Assembly (NCBI GenBank): GCA_910577185.1
Contig: CAJTLR010000011.1
Span: 10,650 to 74,649, forward strand
Source: an uncultured Acetatifactor sp.
GTDB taxonomy: Bacteria; Bacillota; Clostridia; Lachnospirales; Lachnospiraceae
Direction of reading: 5' to 3'
Length of the DNA: 64,000 nucleotides
This document shows positions 53,901 to 62,795 of this stretch, piece after piece (position 1 is the stretch's first letter; each line of letters starts with the position of its first letter). A program made the translations under genes and the position numbers. The notes below the pieces were generated by a model, which made no database searches, was not told the origin of the DNA, and was given only the letters and a program-made list of their open reading frames with translations.

Positions 53901-54617
53901 GAGACTGGGAAGGCTGTTTACCAGAATGTCCCCATACTGCTTCAGCAGGACTGCATCCCTGGCGTCCAGCTCCATCACGGGTTCCTCATTGCTTTCCCCT
54001 ATTCCCAGCATCTTTCCCATCCCCGCCAAAAATCCGCCGGTTTTGCCATCGGTTCCTTTCTCCACCAGCCTCACATTTTTGTATTTCATTTTAAAATATA
54101 CGGTGTAAAGCATAAGCCTGCCGTTCTCATAGTTGTTCTTCTGGTAATTCATGGCTTTTTTGAGAATCTCAGGGTCATTGTCTGCCAGTTTCACCAGGTT
54201 CGGCAGGGCAAAACGGTTGATCTGGTATTCATTCATACCGATTTTCGCGGCATAAACCGCCGCCTTTTTTTCCGGCTCCGGCACCAGAATACTGTCTTTG
54301 TCAAACGAATAATAACTCTGTGATGGCATCATTTCATGGCAGGTGGACTGCCCCACGGCGAAAAGAAGCCTGCCCAGTCTACCGGCCTCTTCCTCCCTTC
54401 CCTTGTTCACCAGGTCATAAGCCAGGGATCTCATCTTTGACGACACACTGTCCGGCACCGTGGTCAGATCATGGAAAGTGAGCTTTTCCAGCGCTTCCTC
54501 CTGTTCGTTTCCGGACAGATAGTCTTCTATCAGGGTCATTTCATCTGCCGAAAACAGATTCGTCTGCTCCAGAACTTCTACCATTTTTGTGACTCTTTGA
54601 TTTTGTGGATTGATCAT
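50988..54617 (-). CDS. DUF4132-domain protein of the MoxR/VWA/SWIM operon
   Basis: 1209 residues, soluble. Mostly helical repeats of HEAT/ARM type for the first 900 residues, then a DUF4132 domain (about 930-1130: WENLFVKNPVMHQFATGLIW, LVSTFRYMEDGTFNTQEED, IVGIVHPIEL) and a short C-terminal part. DUF4132 occurs in E. coli YehI and MolR, whose biochemical role is unknown. It is the last gene of the operon; the ATG at 54617 has AGGAGG 6 bases upstream, and there is a 151-base gap after the SWIM gene. It could be the scaffold or substrate-binding part of the complex. Confidence 0.88.
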   Translation of the reverse strand: MINPQNQRVTKMVEVLEQTNLFSADEMTLIEDYLSGNEQEEALEKLTFHDLTTVPDSVSSKMRSLAYDLVNKGREEEAGRLGRLLFAVGQSTCHEMMPSQSYYSFDKDSILVPEPEKKAAVYAAKIGMNEYQINRFALPNLVKLADNDPEILKKAMNYQKNNYENGRLMLYTVYFKMKYKNVRLVEKGTDGKTGGFLAGMGKMLGIGESNEEPVMELDARDAVLLKQYGDILVNSLPSLLKRAPRLELDEISNAVGRDKVDDRILKMVRSYSGADRFMLRILGGCAFVNFRQSVCLGNILKICLAADTEMMLDIMENMDLRGELDEIGGEFDILFGIDCRKLIKWAAAKGKNRILKSQFGRNREVYLQYMNTADFDTFNRMNVIVGKLDPALYRERKEKEIFRQQTKVVEAFLQTADAKVQQEVRDYLKGEKGIETLYAISDTLRGNNNYRWGGKHWGILQSYQQGYGHDALSNRCEAFLMLCGAFCNTNSLREAGEVREDRVRRLFSAVDSEKLSLKYQLDGYADAFDSLYMDKWKEALKNAAKEVFRGYLEQRRDETVTAFREAGSTGRCFGIQMLAASPEENKAVILGFSQDTSKAVKEELLQVLYGQKNWEEDVLKLLASKKAGEREIAIRVLTRWDSEKYTAVLTESLEKEKNGKVRSLLETALQVNSHSGNGGGKAITQEDLVKELHKGNKKRSLAWAYETPFSKVHKKDGQEAEEEYLQAIFLSYAAMSPCGVSPSAAVLAEALDEKEFAVYANELFDKWMEAGAESKKRWVLYAASIHGGDDIVKKLHHQIQEWPLAARGAIASEAVQALALNPQPQALLIVDGISRKFKFKQVKAAAGKALEFAASQLGITTEELADRIVPDLGFNENMERCFDYGERKFTVAITTALEIEVFDENGKKLKNLPAPGKRDDETKAPAAYEEFKQMKKQMKTTVASQKMRLEMALSTGRQWTVGAWENLFVKNPVMHQFATGLIWGMYEDRKLVSTFRYMEDGTFNTQEEDEFEMPGEGIVGIVHPIELDEEDRKAWKEQLEDYEITQPVEQLDRQVFLRTKEEEEQKSLERFGGYIVNDLSLGGKLQALGWYRGSVQDAGGFYSYYREDKELGLGVELHFSGSFVGGENEDVTVYEARFYNAGGNVVDENGQVVMNAGIRRGSYVYDEANDSNSYCLKEVPERYFSEIVLQLSKAVASSKEKNANWKKNR

Positions 54618-54768
54618 GTTATGCCTCCTGTTTCTTTGCCGTCCGCGGCAATTTTTCTCCATACATTTATGACGCTCCATGACAGCCCTGCTCCCTGCAG
54701 CGGACATACATGGTTCTGAATCTGTATCGTCTTTATGGCAACTGGCCTGTTATATGAAAACTGCTGCT

Positions 54769-57210
54769 CTATCCTCTGTAAGCATGGCTGTCTGCCTCAT
54801 TGCCCCGGGAGTAAAAATGCGCACCCTTGTCATAGGCGGCTTTCTGTCCCAGCAGATATAAGTACTCCATGATTTTCACATAAATTTCCGTCATGGCCGC
54901 CGTCCTCTTTCGCATTTGGTGACGGCCCGCGGCAATCTCCCCGGCCAGAGAAGAAAGCAATTCCGACAGATAAGCCATACCATACTGGGCGGTGAGTCCC
55001 GCCGTCTTCTGAATGTCCTTCCAGGTGCTGTCATGGACTGTGCCAAAGCCGCTCTGGTACAAATCTTCCATCTGGGAAAGGATTTCACCGGCCAGATCCT
55101 CCATAACCTGGTATTTTGACTTATGGCCGGCGGAAATTTCCATCCCCTCCATGCCGCTTTGCAGATAATCCCTGTCCAGGTTATCCGCATCCTGCGGGCT
55201 CTCCGTTTCCTCTGCAATGTCGTCCGCGTCTTCCTGCTCCGCGATGTCCGGCAGATCCACCGGATACATCCGCACCCGACCTTCTTTTAAATATATTTTT
55301 CCCAGGAAACAAGGAATTTTCTTTTTCCGGATTCTCTCCAGATAGCGAATGGTTCCGGCCTCCTGCTTGGAATAAGTGACTTCCACCACAATTTCCCTGT
55401 TGTTGTCATCATACAGCGGCAGGGTCAGCTGCTGCCCGGTCTGGGAAAACACTGCCTCCCCGCAGGCGGCAGGCCTGACAAAAACCAGCTCCGCCGCCGA
55501 TTCTTTTTGCTCTCCAAGCCATTCTCTCTGCAGTTTCCCTATCTGCTCCGTAAAAAGATCTCCGAAATCCCGATAGTACCAGGTTTCCACATCTGCCAGG
55601 GACAGCCCCTTTTCCCCTGTAATCTCCCCCTTTGTGTCCTGACTGGAGGACAACCGGTTCCTGTCATCGCATTTTGCCCCGGTCAGGTGAATCCTGACTT
55701 TCAGGAGATTCTCAAAGGAAATATTCAGCCCCCAGGGCGCCCCGCTTTTTTCCGCGTACCCCCTTCTTTTGGGAGCATCATAAAATACCGGCCTGGCATT
55801 GGTGTAGGTATACCACTTTTTTGTATTCTCTTCCAGAAAATAAATGGTTTCTCCCTCATAACCGTTCTGACTCTGAAAATGTTCCATGGATATCCCGATC
55901 AGGTCCAGATTCCCCACCGGAAGATAGTCCGCTTTAAATTCCCCCGCAAGCTTTGCCGTCCCGGCGCTGTCCCGGGCCTTCAGCAGCATATCTGCCCTCC
56001 GGTAAAGCCTTGCCATCTGCGCCATCAGGTCTTCCGTCCTGAAAGCCGCCTTTCTGGCCAGATACCGGTCATAGGAATCGGAAAGTGCCCGGAAATACCC
56101 TTCAAACCTGGCAAGTCCCTCATTGTGGCTGATAATCGCCAGTCTTTCCAGGTAGTCCAGCACATCCGGGGATGTCCGGGAAAGCCCCGTGTCAAAGAGT
56201 TCTTCCAGAAAAGCCTTCATCTGTGCCGCGGCTTCCCTTATGCTGTCCATGCGGAATTCCTGTGTTACCGTGATCTCTCCCGACAAGGTCTCCCGGGTCA
56301 GGATTCCCGCCTCCAGCTGGCACCAGAGAATGGCCGCCGCCTTATGTACACACAATTCTTTTTTATGACAAGTACAGGAAGAATACTCCAGCGGGGCCAG
56401 CAGCTTCACCACAAAACCGGCCTCCGGAAGCTGTACCGTAACCACCGTGGAAGAGCGGATTCCCGGCCGGATTCCGGACAGTACCTGGTTCACAAAAGCC
56501 TGAAACTGCCGGGAGCCCATTGTTTTTTTTAGCTTTTCAAACGGATATTCGTTTATTTCTTTCCATACCGCCGTCTGTCGCTTCGGGCCGGCATCCCGGT
56601 CTGCCCTTTCCTCCCCTTTGGCGCCTTCCCTTCCGGTATCCTGCCCGGATGCCTCCCGCAAGGCTCCGTCCCGGCTTCCTGCACTCTCCCCGGGCTCCTC
56701 ACCTTCGGCTCCTCCCGGGCTTCCTGCACCCTGCCCGGGCTCCTCACTTTCGGCTCTTCCCTGGCTCCCTGCACCCTGCCCGGACACCTCACGCAAGGCT
56801 CCGTCCCGGCTTCCGCTATCCTCCTCCGGCTCCCCGGGCTCCTCACTTTCGGCTCCTCCCTGGCTTCCGCTATCCTCCTCCGGCTCCCCGGTCGGTCTCT
56901 GCTTTCCTTCCTCCGGTTCTTCTCCTGCCCCGGCTCCCTTCTGCAGGCACTTTTCCCGTAACGCCAGAATGGCCAGCACCACATGGCGGCAGATACTTCT
57001 GGAGGGACAGCTGCACTTACTTTCCCCCAGTGGGAAACGTATCGTCACTGTCTCATCTCCCACCCTGACACCTGCCTCTTCCCCCGGAGTATCCACCTCC
57101 ACACAAGTTTCCTCTTTATCCTTATAAGCTCTTTTTACAATCCCTTTATTGCTTAAGCCGACCAGATATTCGTCGTCCACATCTGCCAGCCTGTCTATCC
57201 AAATGTCCAT
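54769..57210 (-). CDS. SWIM zinc-finger protein
   Basis: 813 residues. Two SWIM-type zinc motifs: CSCPSRSICRH (Cys66, 68, 74, His76) and CTCHKKELCVH near residue 285. Between them is a Glu/Gly/Ser-rich low-complexity linker (about 95-215) made of imperfect repeats such as AESEEPGQGAGS and GSRDGALRE. The C-terminal 500 residues have no recognised domain. It resembles E. coli YehQ. SWIM motifs bind zinc and often DNA or protein partners. ATG 57210, with GGGAGAAGG just upstream; the TTG five codons before is not used. Confidence 0.9.
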   Translation of the reverse strand: MDIWIDRLADVDDEYLVGLSNKGIVKRAYKDKEETCVEVDTPGEEAGVRVGDETVTIRFPLGESKCSCPSRSICRHVVLAILALREKCLQKGAGAGEEPEEGKQRPTGEPEEDSGSQGGAESEEPGEPEEDSGSRDGALREVSGQGAGSQGRAESEEPGQGAGSPGGAEGEEPGESAGSRDGALREASGQDTGREGAKGEERADRDAGPKRQTAVWKEINEYPFEKLKKTMGSRQFQAFVNQVLSGIRPGIRSSTVVTVQLPEAGFVVKLLAPLEYSSCTCHKKELCVHKAAAILWCQLEAGILTRETLSGEITVTQEFRMDSIREAAAQMKAFLEELFDTGLSRTSPDVLDYLERLAIISHNEGLARFEGYFRALSDSYDRYLARKAAFRTEDLMAQMARLYRRADMLLKARDSAGTAKLAGEFKADYLPVGNLDLIGISMEHFQSQNGYEGETIYFLEENTKKWYTYTNARPVFYDAPKRRGYAEKSGAPWGLNISFENLLKVRIHLTGAKCDDRNRLSSSQDTKGEITGEKGLSLADVETWYYRDFGDLFTEQIGKLQREWLGEQKESAAELVFVRPAACGEAVFSQTGQQLTLPLYDDNNREIVVEVTYSKQEAGTIRYLERIRKKKIPCFLGKIYLKEGRVRMYPVDLPDIAEQEDADDIAEETESPQDADNLDRDYLQSGMEGMEISAGHKSKYQVMEDLAGEILSQMEDLYQSGFGTVHDSTWKDIQKTAGLTAQYGMAYLSELLSSLAGEIAAGRHQMRKRTAAMTEIYVKIMEYLYLLGQKAAYDKGAHFYSRGNEADSHAYRG

Positions 57211-57291
57211 ACCTTCTCCCTGCAATACAGTCCTGTGTTCCCAGGACAGGTCAGCCGCCGGCCCTGCCGCTGCAAGCCCGAAATACCGTCA

Positions 57292-58419
57292 TTATGCTAT
57301 CATTTTTCCTACCCAGCCCGCCAGTTCCTCCGGCGTCATGGCTCCCACATATGCCCCCATGTCCGCAAGCACCTCAGCCGCATTCCTGTCATAATTGGGA
57401 TTGGCATCCATATCCAGCGCCGTCAGCACCACCAGCTTCGCACCGCTTTCGATGATTCCTTTGGCAGTGGCATACAGCCTCTGGTACCCTGCCCCTTCGT
57501 AGAGATCCGTCACAAGCACCACCATGGTACGAAACGGAAAATCAATCAGTCCCTCACAGTAAGACAGGGCACCTGCAATATTGGTTCCGCCTCCCAGCTG
57601 TACACTCATGAGGGTTTCTACCGGATCCTCCACATAACCGCTCAAATCCACCACATTGGTGTCGAATATCACAAGTTTTGTGTCCAGCATGGGAAGTTTT
57701 GCAAAAATCCCTGCCATAATGGCGCTGTGAATGACGGAATCCAGCATGGAACCGCTCTCGTCCACACAGATAACCACCCGCCACTGATTATATTTCTTCA
57801 TCCGCGAATTAAAATAAACATTTTTCAGGATAATCTGCTCCTGATCCCTGTCATAATTCTTTAGGTTCATGCGGATGGTTTTCTTCATGTCAAGATTCCG
57901 CGCAGATTTCACCGGGCTGCTGGCATTCCGGTTGATCTGTCCGAAAAAGGAAATCCGCACTTGCTGCTCCAGCTTCCTGGCAATTTCCTCCGCCACCTTC
58001 CGCACAATCTCCCTGGCCAGATCCAGTACTTCCCCCTTCATCATGCCTTTCAGTTCCAATATGGTTTTCAGCAGTTCCTTATTCGGCTCCAGTTTGCGCA
58101 ATACCTCAGGATCCGTGAGAAGTTCCGTCATCCCGTACTTTTCCAGGGCATGACGCTCCAGAACCTCCACCGTCTGCCTGGGAAACAGCTTTTTGATCTG
58201 ATGCAGCCAGGAAGGAACGGTGAGCCGGCTTCCCTCGCTGCCGCCGCCCCGCTCCTTCCGCAGTTCCTGCTCCTCCCCGTATTCCCTGGAATACAGATAA
58301 TCCAGCACATTTTCCATGTCCATATATTTCAGTTCACCGGAGGAAAATGCAATCTGTCCCTGGGAATATTTACCAAGGACAAGCCTCCAGCGGTTTAAAA
58401 TTTCCTGCTCGTCAGCCAT
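57292..58419 (-). CDS. VWA-domain protein (MIDAS intact)
   Basis: 375 residues. Helical N-terminal part (about 1-200) and a von Willebrand A domain with a full metal-ion-dependent adhesion site: DESGSM near 222, the Thr of GGGTNIAGAL, and the Asp of VLVTDLYEG. It resembles YehP/CoxE-type partners of MoxR ATPases. Start: ATG 58419 (MADEQEILNRWRLVLGKYSQ). An alternative ATG at 58488 overlaps the DUF5682 stop as ATGA, but would add 23 Gly/Arg-rich residues unlike the family. Confidence 0.92.
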   Translation of the reverse strand: MADEQEILNRWRLVLGKYSQGQIAFSSGELKYMDMENVLDYLYSREYGEEQELRKERGGGSEGSRLTVPSWLHQIKKLFPRQTVEVLERHALEKYGMTELLTDPEVLRKLEPNKELLKTILELKGMMKGEVLDLAREIVRKVAEEIARKLEQQVRISFFGQINRNASSPVKSARNLDMKKTIRMNLKNYDRDQEQIILKNVYFNSRMKKYNQWRVVICVDESGSMLDSVIHSAIMAGIFAKLPMLDTKLVIFDTNVVDLSGYVEDPVETLMSVQLGGGTNIAGALSYCEGLIDFPFRTMVVLVTDLYEGAGYQRLYATAKGIIESGAKLVVLTALDMDANPNYDRNAAEVLADMGAYVGAMTPEELAGWVGKMIA

Positions 58420-58484
58420 ATACCCAACCTTTCCCAAGACAGTCCGCGGCTGAAAATCACCGCCGCCCGGACCGTCACGCCGAT

Positions 58485-60938
58485 TCATCCCCGGGCATTT
58501 TCCCCGGAATCCATCCTGCCGCGCACATACCCGTCCAGTTCCTTACCATAGGAATACCATTCCGGCAGAATCTCCGTCCTATCCAGAATGTCACCCCTGC
58601 CCTTACCGTGAAGCCCTGCGGCCATGCCGGCGATCCGGTCGGTCTCCCTGGGGGTAAAATAGGTAAACGCCATACGCAGTTCCGGCAGAAGTTCCATAAA
58701 TTCCTCTTCCGAAACACGGCCGTAAAATGCATCCAGCATCCCGATAAACTGTTCCCCGATAAAAACCAGATCCCTGGCCGTAAAAAACAGTCCGCGGAAA
58801 AACTGCGCCGTGCAGGCCAGCTGCCTCTCGGTTCCTGTGAGATACCCCCTGCAGACCACTTCCACGGCTTCCGCCGACTCCCTGCCGCCTCCGTAAAGAA
58901 TTCCGTGAATGCAGCCATTGACTCCCGCATGAATCTCCGGATCCCCCGTCATCGCTTCCAGTGTCCGGCAGTAGTCCTCCCGTTCCTGGGCAAAAGCGCC
59001 TTCTCCCCTGCCGGTAACCTGATACAGAAGTTTCAGCACATTCATCCCCCTGCCCAGGTCCTCGTCCTTGATTTTCGCCATACCGGGAAGCAGCAGGACC
59101 AGCTTCCGGCAACCAATGTGAATCAGTTCCCCAAATTCCATCTTTGTTCCGTACAGATCTCCCAGTTCCTCCATCATCATCAGGGATTTCAGGGCATCTG
59201 CCAGCGAATAAAAATCCGTGTCCAGAAGCATCAGCTCATGCACTCTTGCGTACACGGCTTCCAGCTGCTCCCGCAGCCCCATCTCAAACACCTGGGTCAG
59301 AAGCTGCGCGCTTTCCCTGGCGCCCAGCTCTTTTTTCAGCTCCTCCCTGACCAGGCCCGCGGCAGCCTCCTCTATGGTGGCGCCGTACACCGATACCTCG
59401 ATCAGGGCCGAATTTACCTGCACATTCCATTTATACTTCCAGATCTCCCGCATCAGGTTCCGGTCCTTTTTCAGCTGCAGATTGGGCCCTTTTATCTTTC
59501 TGGCAAACGCCGTCTTCAGAAAAAGCATCCGGTTGAAAAACATACTGGTCTGCCGGTGTTTCTGATTGGAAAAAATGGACAATGTAACCTCGGACTCCAG
59601 GGTGGAGCCGGTTTTCATGCCGAATCTTTTACACTGGTCCGTAAAGTCATGGATAATGGGCGGCACGTCTGCCTGACGGCACAAAGCCCCCACTGTCCTT
59701 CCCGTCATGGCCTTTCGCAGTATCCGCATGGGAGCGTCCGTGGCAATGGTATATTCCCCTTTCACAAAAGAAGACAGCACCGCATCCAGCAATTCGTAAG
59801 CTCCCGGTTCCCTCTTGCCCCGGAGCAGGGCCAGCCCCCTGGCCATGGCACAGGCGCAGATTTCGTCATACGTGGAAAGATACCCTTCCCTGCGTCTGGT
59901 TTCCTTCCCGGCAGCCACAATCATATCCAGCACCGCTTCCTCATAAGGCGCCGCTTCCCCGAAGTCCTGCTCCTGCAGCCTCTCCCATATCTTCTGGTAA
60001 AATCCGGGAAAAGGCATTCCGCTGGCATATCCGTTCAGGGCGTCTGCCGCTTCCATGGAATAGGGCATCAGGTAAACCCCCTGGTCCTTCCCCGGCACCA
60101 TTCCCTTCTTCTGTCCGTTTTGGCCTTTTTTCTTCTGTGGTTCTGCGCTTTTTTCCGTTCCTTCCCCGGCATTTTCCCCTGCCTCCAGCAGGGCCTTCAG
60201 TCCCGGGGTGTGAAAACCCCCCGTCACCGCCAGCACCGGAGCATTGGAATTCTTTTCCCCGGCGGCATACCTTCTGATCTGCCCTGCCATAAAAGCCTCC
60301 CTGGCAAGACATCCGTCCGCTTCCATTTCCTCCTCCGGTGTATTTTCCCTTGCCAGCCGGCAGTAAGTCAGCAGATCCTCAAACCACTTCCCGCTCTCCC
60401 TGGCAATGCCGTTCAATTCAAAGTACTTTTCCCAGAATTCGTCGAAACTGCGCATTCCCGTATTTTCACACAGCTGCTTCAGATAAGCATTCCGGGAAAG
60501 CAGATAATCATCATTATAATTGTTTTTTTCCTCGTCTTTCTTTAAAAGCCCTTTTCCCGCCTGGGACGCCGCAAGAATGTCCCCATAGGGCAGATCGATA
60601 AACGCCGTCCTGATTCCAAGCCGTTCCCCTGTCCGGAATGCCGCCAGTTCCGGTGAGTAGTCCAGAAAGGGATAATAGCATTTATAATGCTCTTTTTCTT
60701 CCGAGATCAGGCCTTCCGCGTCATGGTAGGAATAATAGATGGCAAAAGGCGCTTTCGTCTCCTCATGTACCATCACCGGAATCAGGGAACCGGCATTCTC
60801 CGGACCTTCCACCAGAATGACACCGGGCCGGAGGCTCTCGATCATCCTGCTCACGTGCATGGCGCAGGCCGGGGAATGATGGCGGACGGGAAGCAGGATT
60901 ATCTCAGCCATTTCCTCGCTTCGTAATATTCTTTCCAT
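58485..60938 (-). CDS. DUF5682 protein (ChaN/TIKI-like N-terminus)
   Basis: 817 residues, soluble. The N-terminus has LLPVRHHSPACAMHVS (His20-His21) and PGVILVEGPENAG (Glu44), and GGFHTPGLKALLEAG follows near 240. This His/Glu arrangement resembles the ChaN/TraB/EreA hydrolase superfamily, so a metal or hydrolase site is inferred. The C-terminal 550 residues are helical. It matches E. coli YehM in operon position. The ATG 60938 overlaps the MoxR gene by 40 bases (GAGGGTGG upstream); ATG 60911 is an alternative. Confidence 0.88.
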   Translation of the reverse strand: MERILRSEEMAEIILLPVRHHSPACAMHVSRMIESLRPGVILVEGPENAGSLIPVMVHEETKAPFAIYYSYHDAEGLISEEKEHYKCYYPFLDYSPELAAFRTGERLGIRTAFIDLPYGDILAASQAGKGLLKKDEEKNNYNDDYLLSRNAYLKQLCENTGMRSFDEFWEKYFELNGIARESGKWFEDLLTYCRLARENTPEEEMEADGCLAREAFMAGQIRRYAAGEKNSNAPVLAVTGGFHTPGLKALLEAGENAGEGTEKSAEPQKKKGQNGQKKGMVPGKDQGVYLMPYSMEAADALNGYASGMPFPGFYQKIWERLQEQDFGEAAPYEEAVLDMIVAAGKETRRREGYLSTYDEICACAMARGLALLRGKREPGAYELLDAVLSSFVKGEYTIATDAPMRILRKAMTGRTVGALCRQADVPPIIHDFTDQCKRFGMKTGSTLESEVTLSIFSNQKHRQTSMFFNRMLFLKTAFARKIKGPNLQLKKDRNLMREIWKYKWNVQVNSALIEVSVYGATIEEAAAGLVREELKKELGARESAQLLTQVFEMGLREQLEAVYARVHELMLLDTDFYSLADALKSLMMMEELGDLYGTKMEFGELIHIGCRKLVLLLPGMAKIKDEDLGRGMNVLKLLYQVTGRGEGAFAQEREDYCRTLEAMTGDPEIHAGVNGCIHGILYGGGRESAEAVEVVCRGYLTGTERQLACTAQFFRGLFFTARDLVFIGEQFIGMLDAFYGRVSEEEFMELLPELRMAFTYFTPRETDRIAGMAAGLHGKGRGDILDRTEILPEWYSYGKELDGYVRGRMDSGENARG

Positions 60939-62011
60939 AATCCACCCTCTTTGCTGCTCTTGTCCTTGATGACAGTGTTAAAATACCCCTTTACCTTTTC
61001 CAGGTCATCTTTATTTTCCTTGGAAACTGCTCCCACCAGGTTCTGCACCAGACTGTCCATGCTCAGGGTGCCATCCCCGTAATAATATCCTGTGATCATT
61101 GCCTGATAGTACACGGAAACGGCTTCGGCCGTGCTCATCACGGAAGACGGCTTGTCGATCCGGTGTCCATAGGAAGAGACTCCTTCCCGGAGTTCATGAT
61201 ATGTAGACGCGAGAATTTCTGCCACATCCTCGTCTGCCTCGGCTGCGATATGGCTTTCCTTCGCCAGTTTGTTTACTTCATTGATGATAATCCGTTTTTC
61301 CATGGACGCTTCCCTGACAGGCATGACCGTCTCGAAGTTAAAGCGTCTCTTCAGGGCGCTGCTCATCTCATTGACACCCTTATCCCTGGTATTTGCAGTG
61401 CCGATCACATTAAAGCCCGGCCTGGCAAACAAAAATCCCTCGTCCCCCAGCTCCGGCACATTCAGCACCTTATCGCTGAGAACACTGATCAGACTGTCCT
61501 GAATCTCTGCGGGCGTCCTGGTGATCTCCTCAAATCTTGTGAGAATTCCCTTTTCCATGCCCACATACAAAGGTGACGGCACCAGGGCATCCCTGCCGGG
61601 CCCCTTGGCCAGAAGGAGGGCATAATTCCAGGAATATTTGATCATGTCCTCCGTGGTGCCCGCCGTGCCCTGAATGGTATTTGTGCTGACCCCGCTTATG
61701 GCCGCCGACAGAAACTCCGACAGCATGGTCTTGGCCGTGCCCGGTTCCCCCACCAGCATCAGTCCCCGGTTTCCTGCCAGGGTCACAATACACCGCTCCA
61801 CCAGCGCATCATTGCCGAAATACTTCTTTTCTACCGTTATTTCTTTCCCTCCCCAGACTATGGGCCTGGGGCTCCCCAGGATAAAAGTCCTCACCGCCCG
61901 GGGCGACATCTGCCAGTTCTCCGGCCGCTTCCCCGTATCGGTGTTTCTCAACGCTTCCAGCTCCTCCCGGTATCTCACCTCAACCGGAGGTTTTATAAAT
62001 TCCTGTCCCAT
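60899..62011 (-). CDS. MoxR-family AAA+ ATPase
   Basis: 370 residues. Walker A GEPGTAKT (88-95), Walker B ILTRFEEITRT (156-166; Glu-Glu where most MoxR proteins have Asp-Glu), sensor 1 GTANTRDKG (204-212), arginine finger ALKRRFNFE (219-227) and a helical lid. MoxR proteins act with VWA partners in assembling or activating protein complexes. It is the first gene of the five-gene operon and resembles E. coli YehL. Confidence 0.94.
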   Translation of the reverse strand: MGQEFIKPPVEVRYREELEALRNTDTGKRPENWQMSPRAVRTFILGSPRPIVWGGKEITVEKKYFGNDALVERCIVTLAGNRGLMLVGEPGTAKTMLSEFLSAAISGVSTNTIQGTAGTTEDMIKYSWNYALLLAKGPGRDALVPSPLYVGMEKGILTRFEEITRTPAEIQDSLISVLSDKVLNVPELGDEGFLFARPGFNVIGTANTRDKGVNEMSSALKRRFNFETVMPVREASMEKRIIINEVNKLAKESHIAAEADEDVAEILASTYHELREGVSSYGHRIDKPSSVMSTAEAVSVYYQAMITGYYYGDGTLSMDSLVQNLVGAVSKENKDDLEKVKGYFNTVIKDKSSKEGGLWKEYYEARKWLR

Positions 62012-62124
62012 AACATTACCTCTTTATCTATAAATTTTCCCTGTCTTCAGGGAGCTTTTCTCCTTTTCCCGGCCGCCGCTTCCTGCCGTCACAATTTCCC
62101 TCCCTGTTTGGAGCCGCCCCGGCC

Positions 62125-62667
62125 CTATCCTGTGATCCCCATCCCCGTGTTGGGGCGCACGGCGCAGTAGGTAGCGTCTGCCACAAAAATTCCCAGCAGA
62201 AGAAGGCAGATCACAATACGCCACTTTTCCGGTATCCTGGGATAAATCTTATCATAAAAAGGCAGCAGCACACAGACCAGTGCCGTGCCTCCAAGCCCGA
62301 AAACCATCGCTCCCAGCAGGCAGACTCTCCCATGCAGGTTCAGGGTATGCCCGCTGTAATCCCACCATCTGATTCCCCATAGAAATTCCAGGAAATAGCT
62401 GGTCAGATATTCCAGCACGGAACAAATCAGGGCCGACAATAAAAATACCACAGGGGGGCGCCGGCCCAGGGAGCGGAGCAGCAGGCTCAGCAGAATTCCT
62501 CCGGCCCCGTAAATCGGCAGATAGGGTCCCCTGTACACGCCTCTGTTGATAAAGGCATGGCTGGTACAGAAATACAGGGCCACTTCCCAGACCCAGCCAA
62601 TGAATGACAGTGCGAAAAACAATAAAACGTAATAATCAAACCGGTGTAATGTCTTTTTTCTCATCAT
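62125..62667 (-). CDS. Putative ABC-transporter type IV membrane protein (PF06541)
   Basis: 180 residues with four to five membrane helices. LSFIGWVWEVALYFCTSHAF, NRGVYRGPYLPIYGAGGILL and WWDYSGHTLNLHGRVCL are the CmpB/PF06541 signature; despite the family name, transport has not been shown. Lies 113 bases upstream of the MoxR gene on the same strand; whether it is part of that operon is unclear. The second Met (62664) is an equal start choice. Confidence 0.88.
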   Translation of the reverse strand: MMRKKTLHRFDYYVLLFFALSFIGWVWEVALYFCTSHAFINRGVYRGPYLPIYGAGGILLSLLLRSLGRRPPVVFLLSALICSVLEYLTSYFLEFLWGIRWWDYSGHTLNLHGRVCLLGAMVFGLGGTALVCVLLPFYDKIYPRIPEKWRIVICLLLLGIFVADATYCAVRPNTGMGITG

Positions 62668-62795
62668 GGCATCAGTATGCCCTGATCATTTCCATTTTAT
62701 TTCCGGCTCCTGTAAATCCTGCACATTGCTTCAAAAAAATGCCGCCTTGGCCTTTTTTGTTCCCGGCGCACATGCCCTGCCGGCCCCGGGGATTT

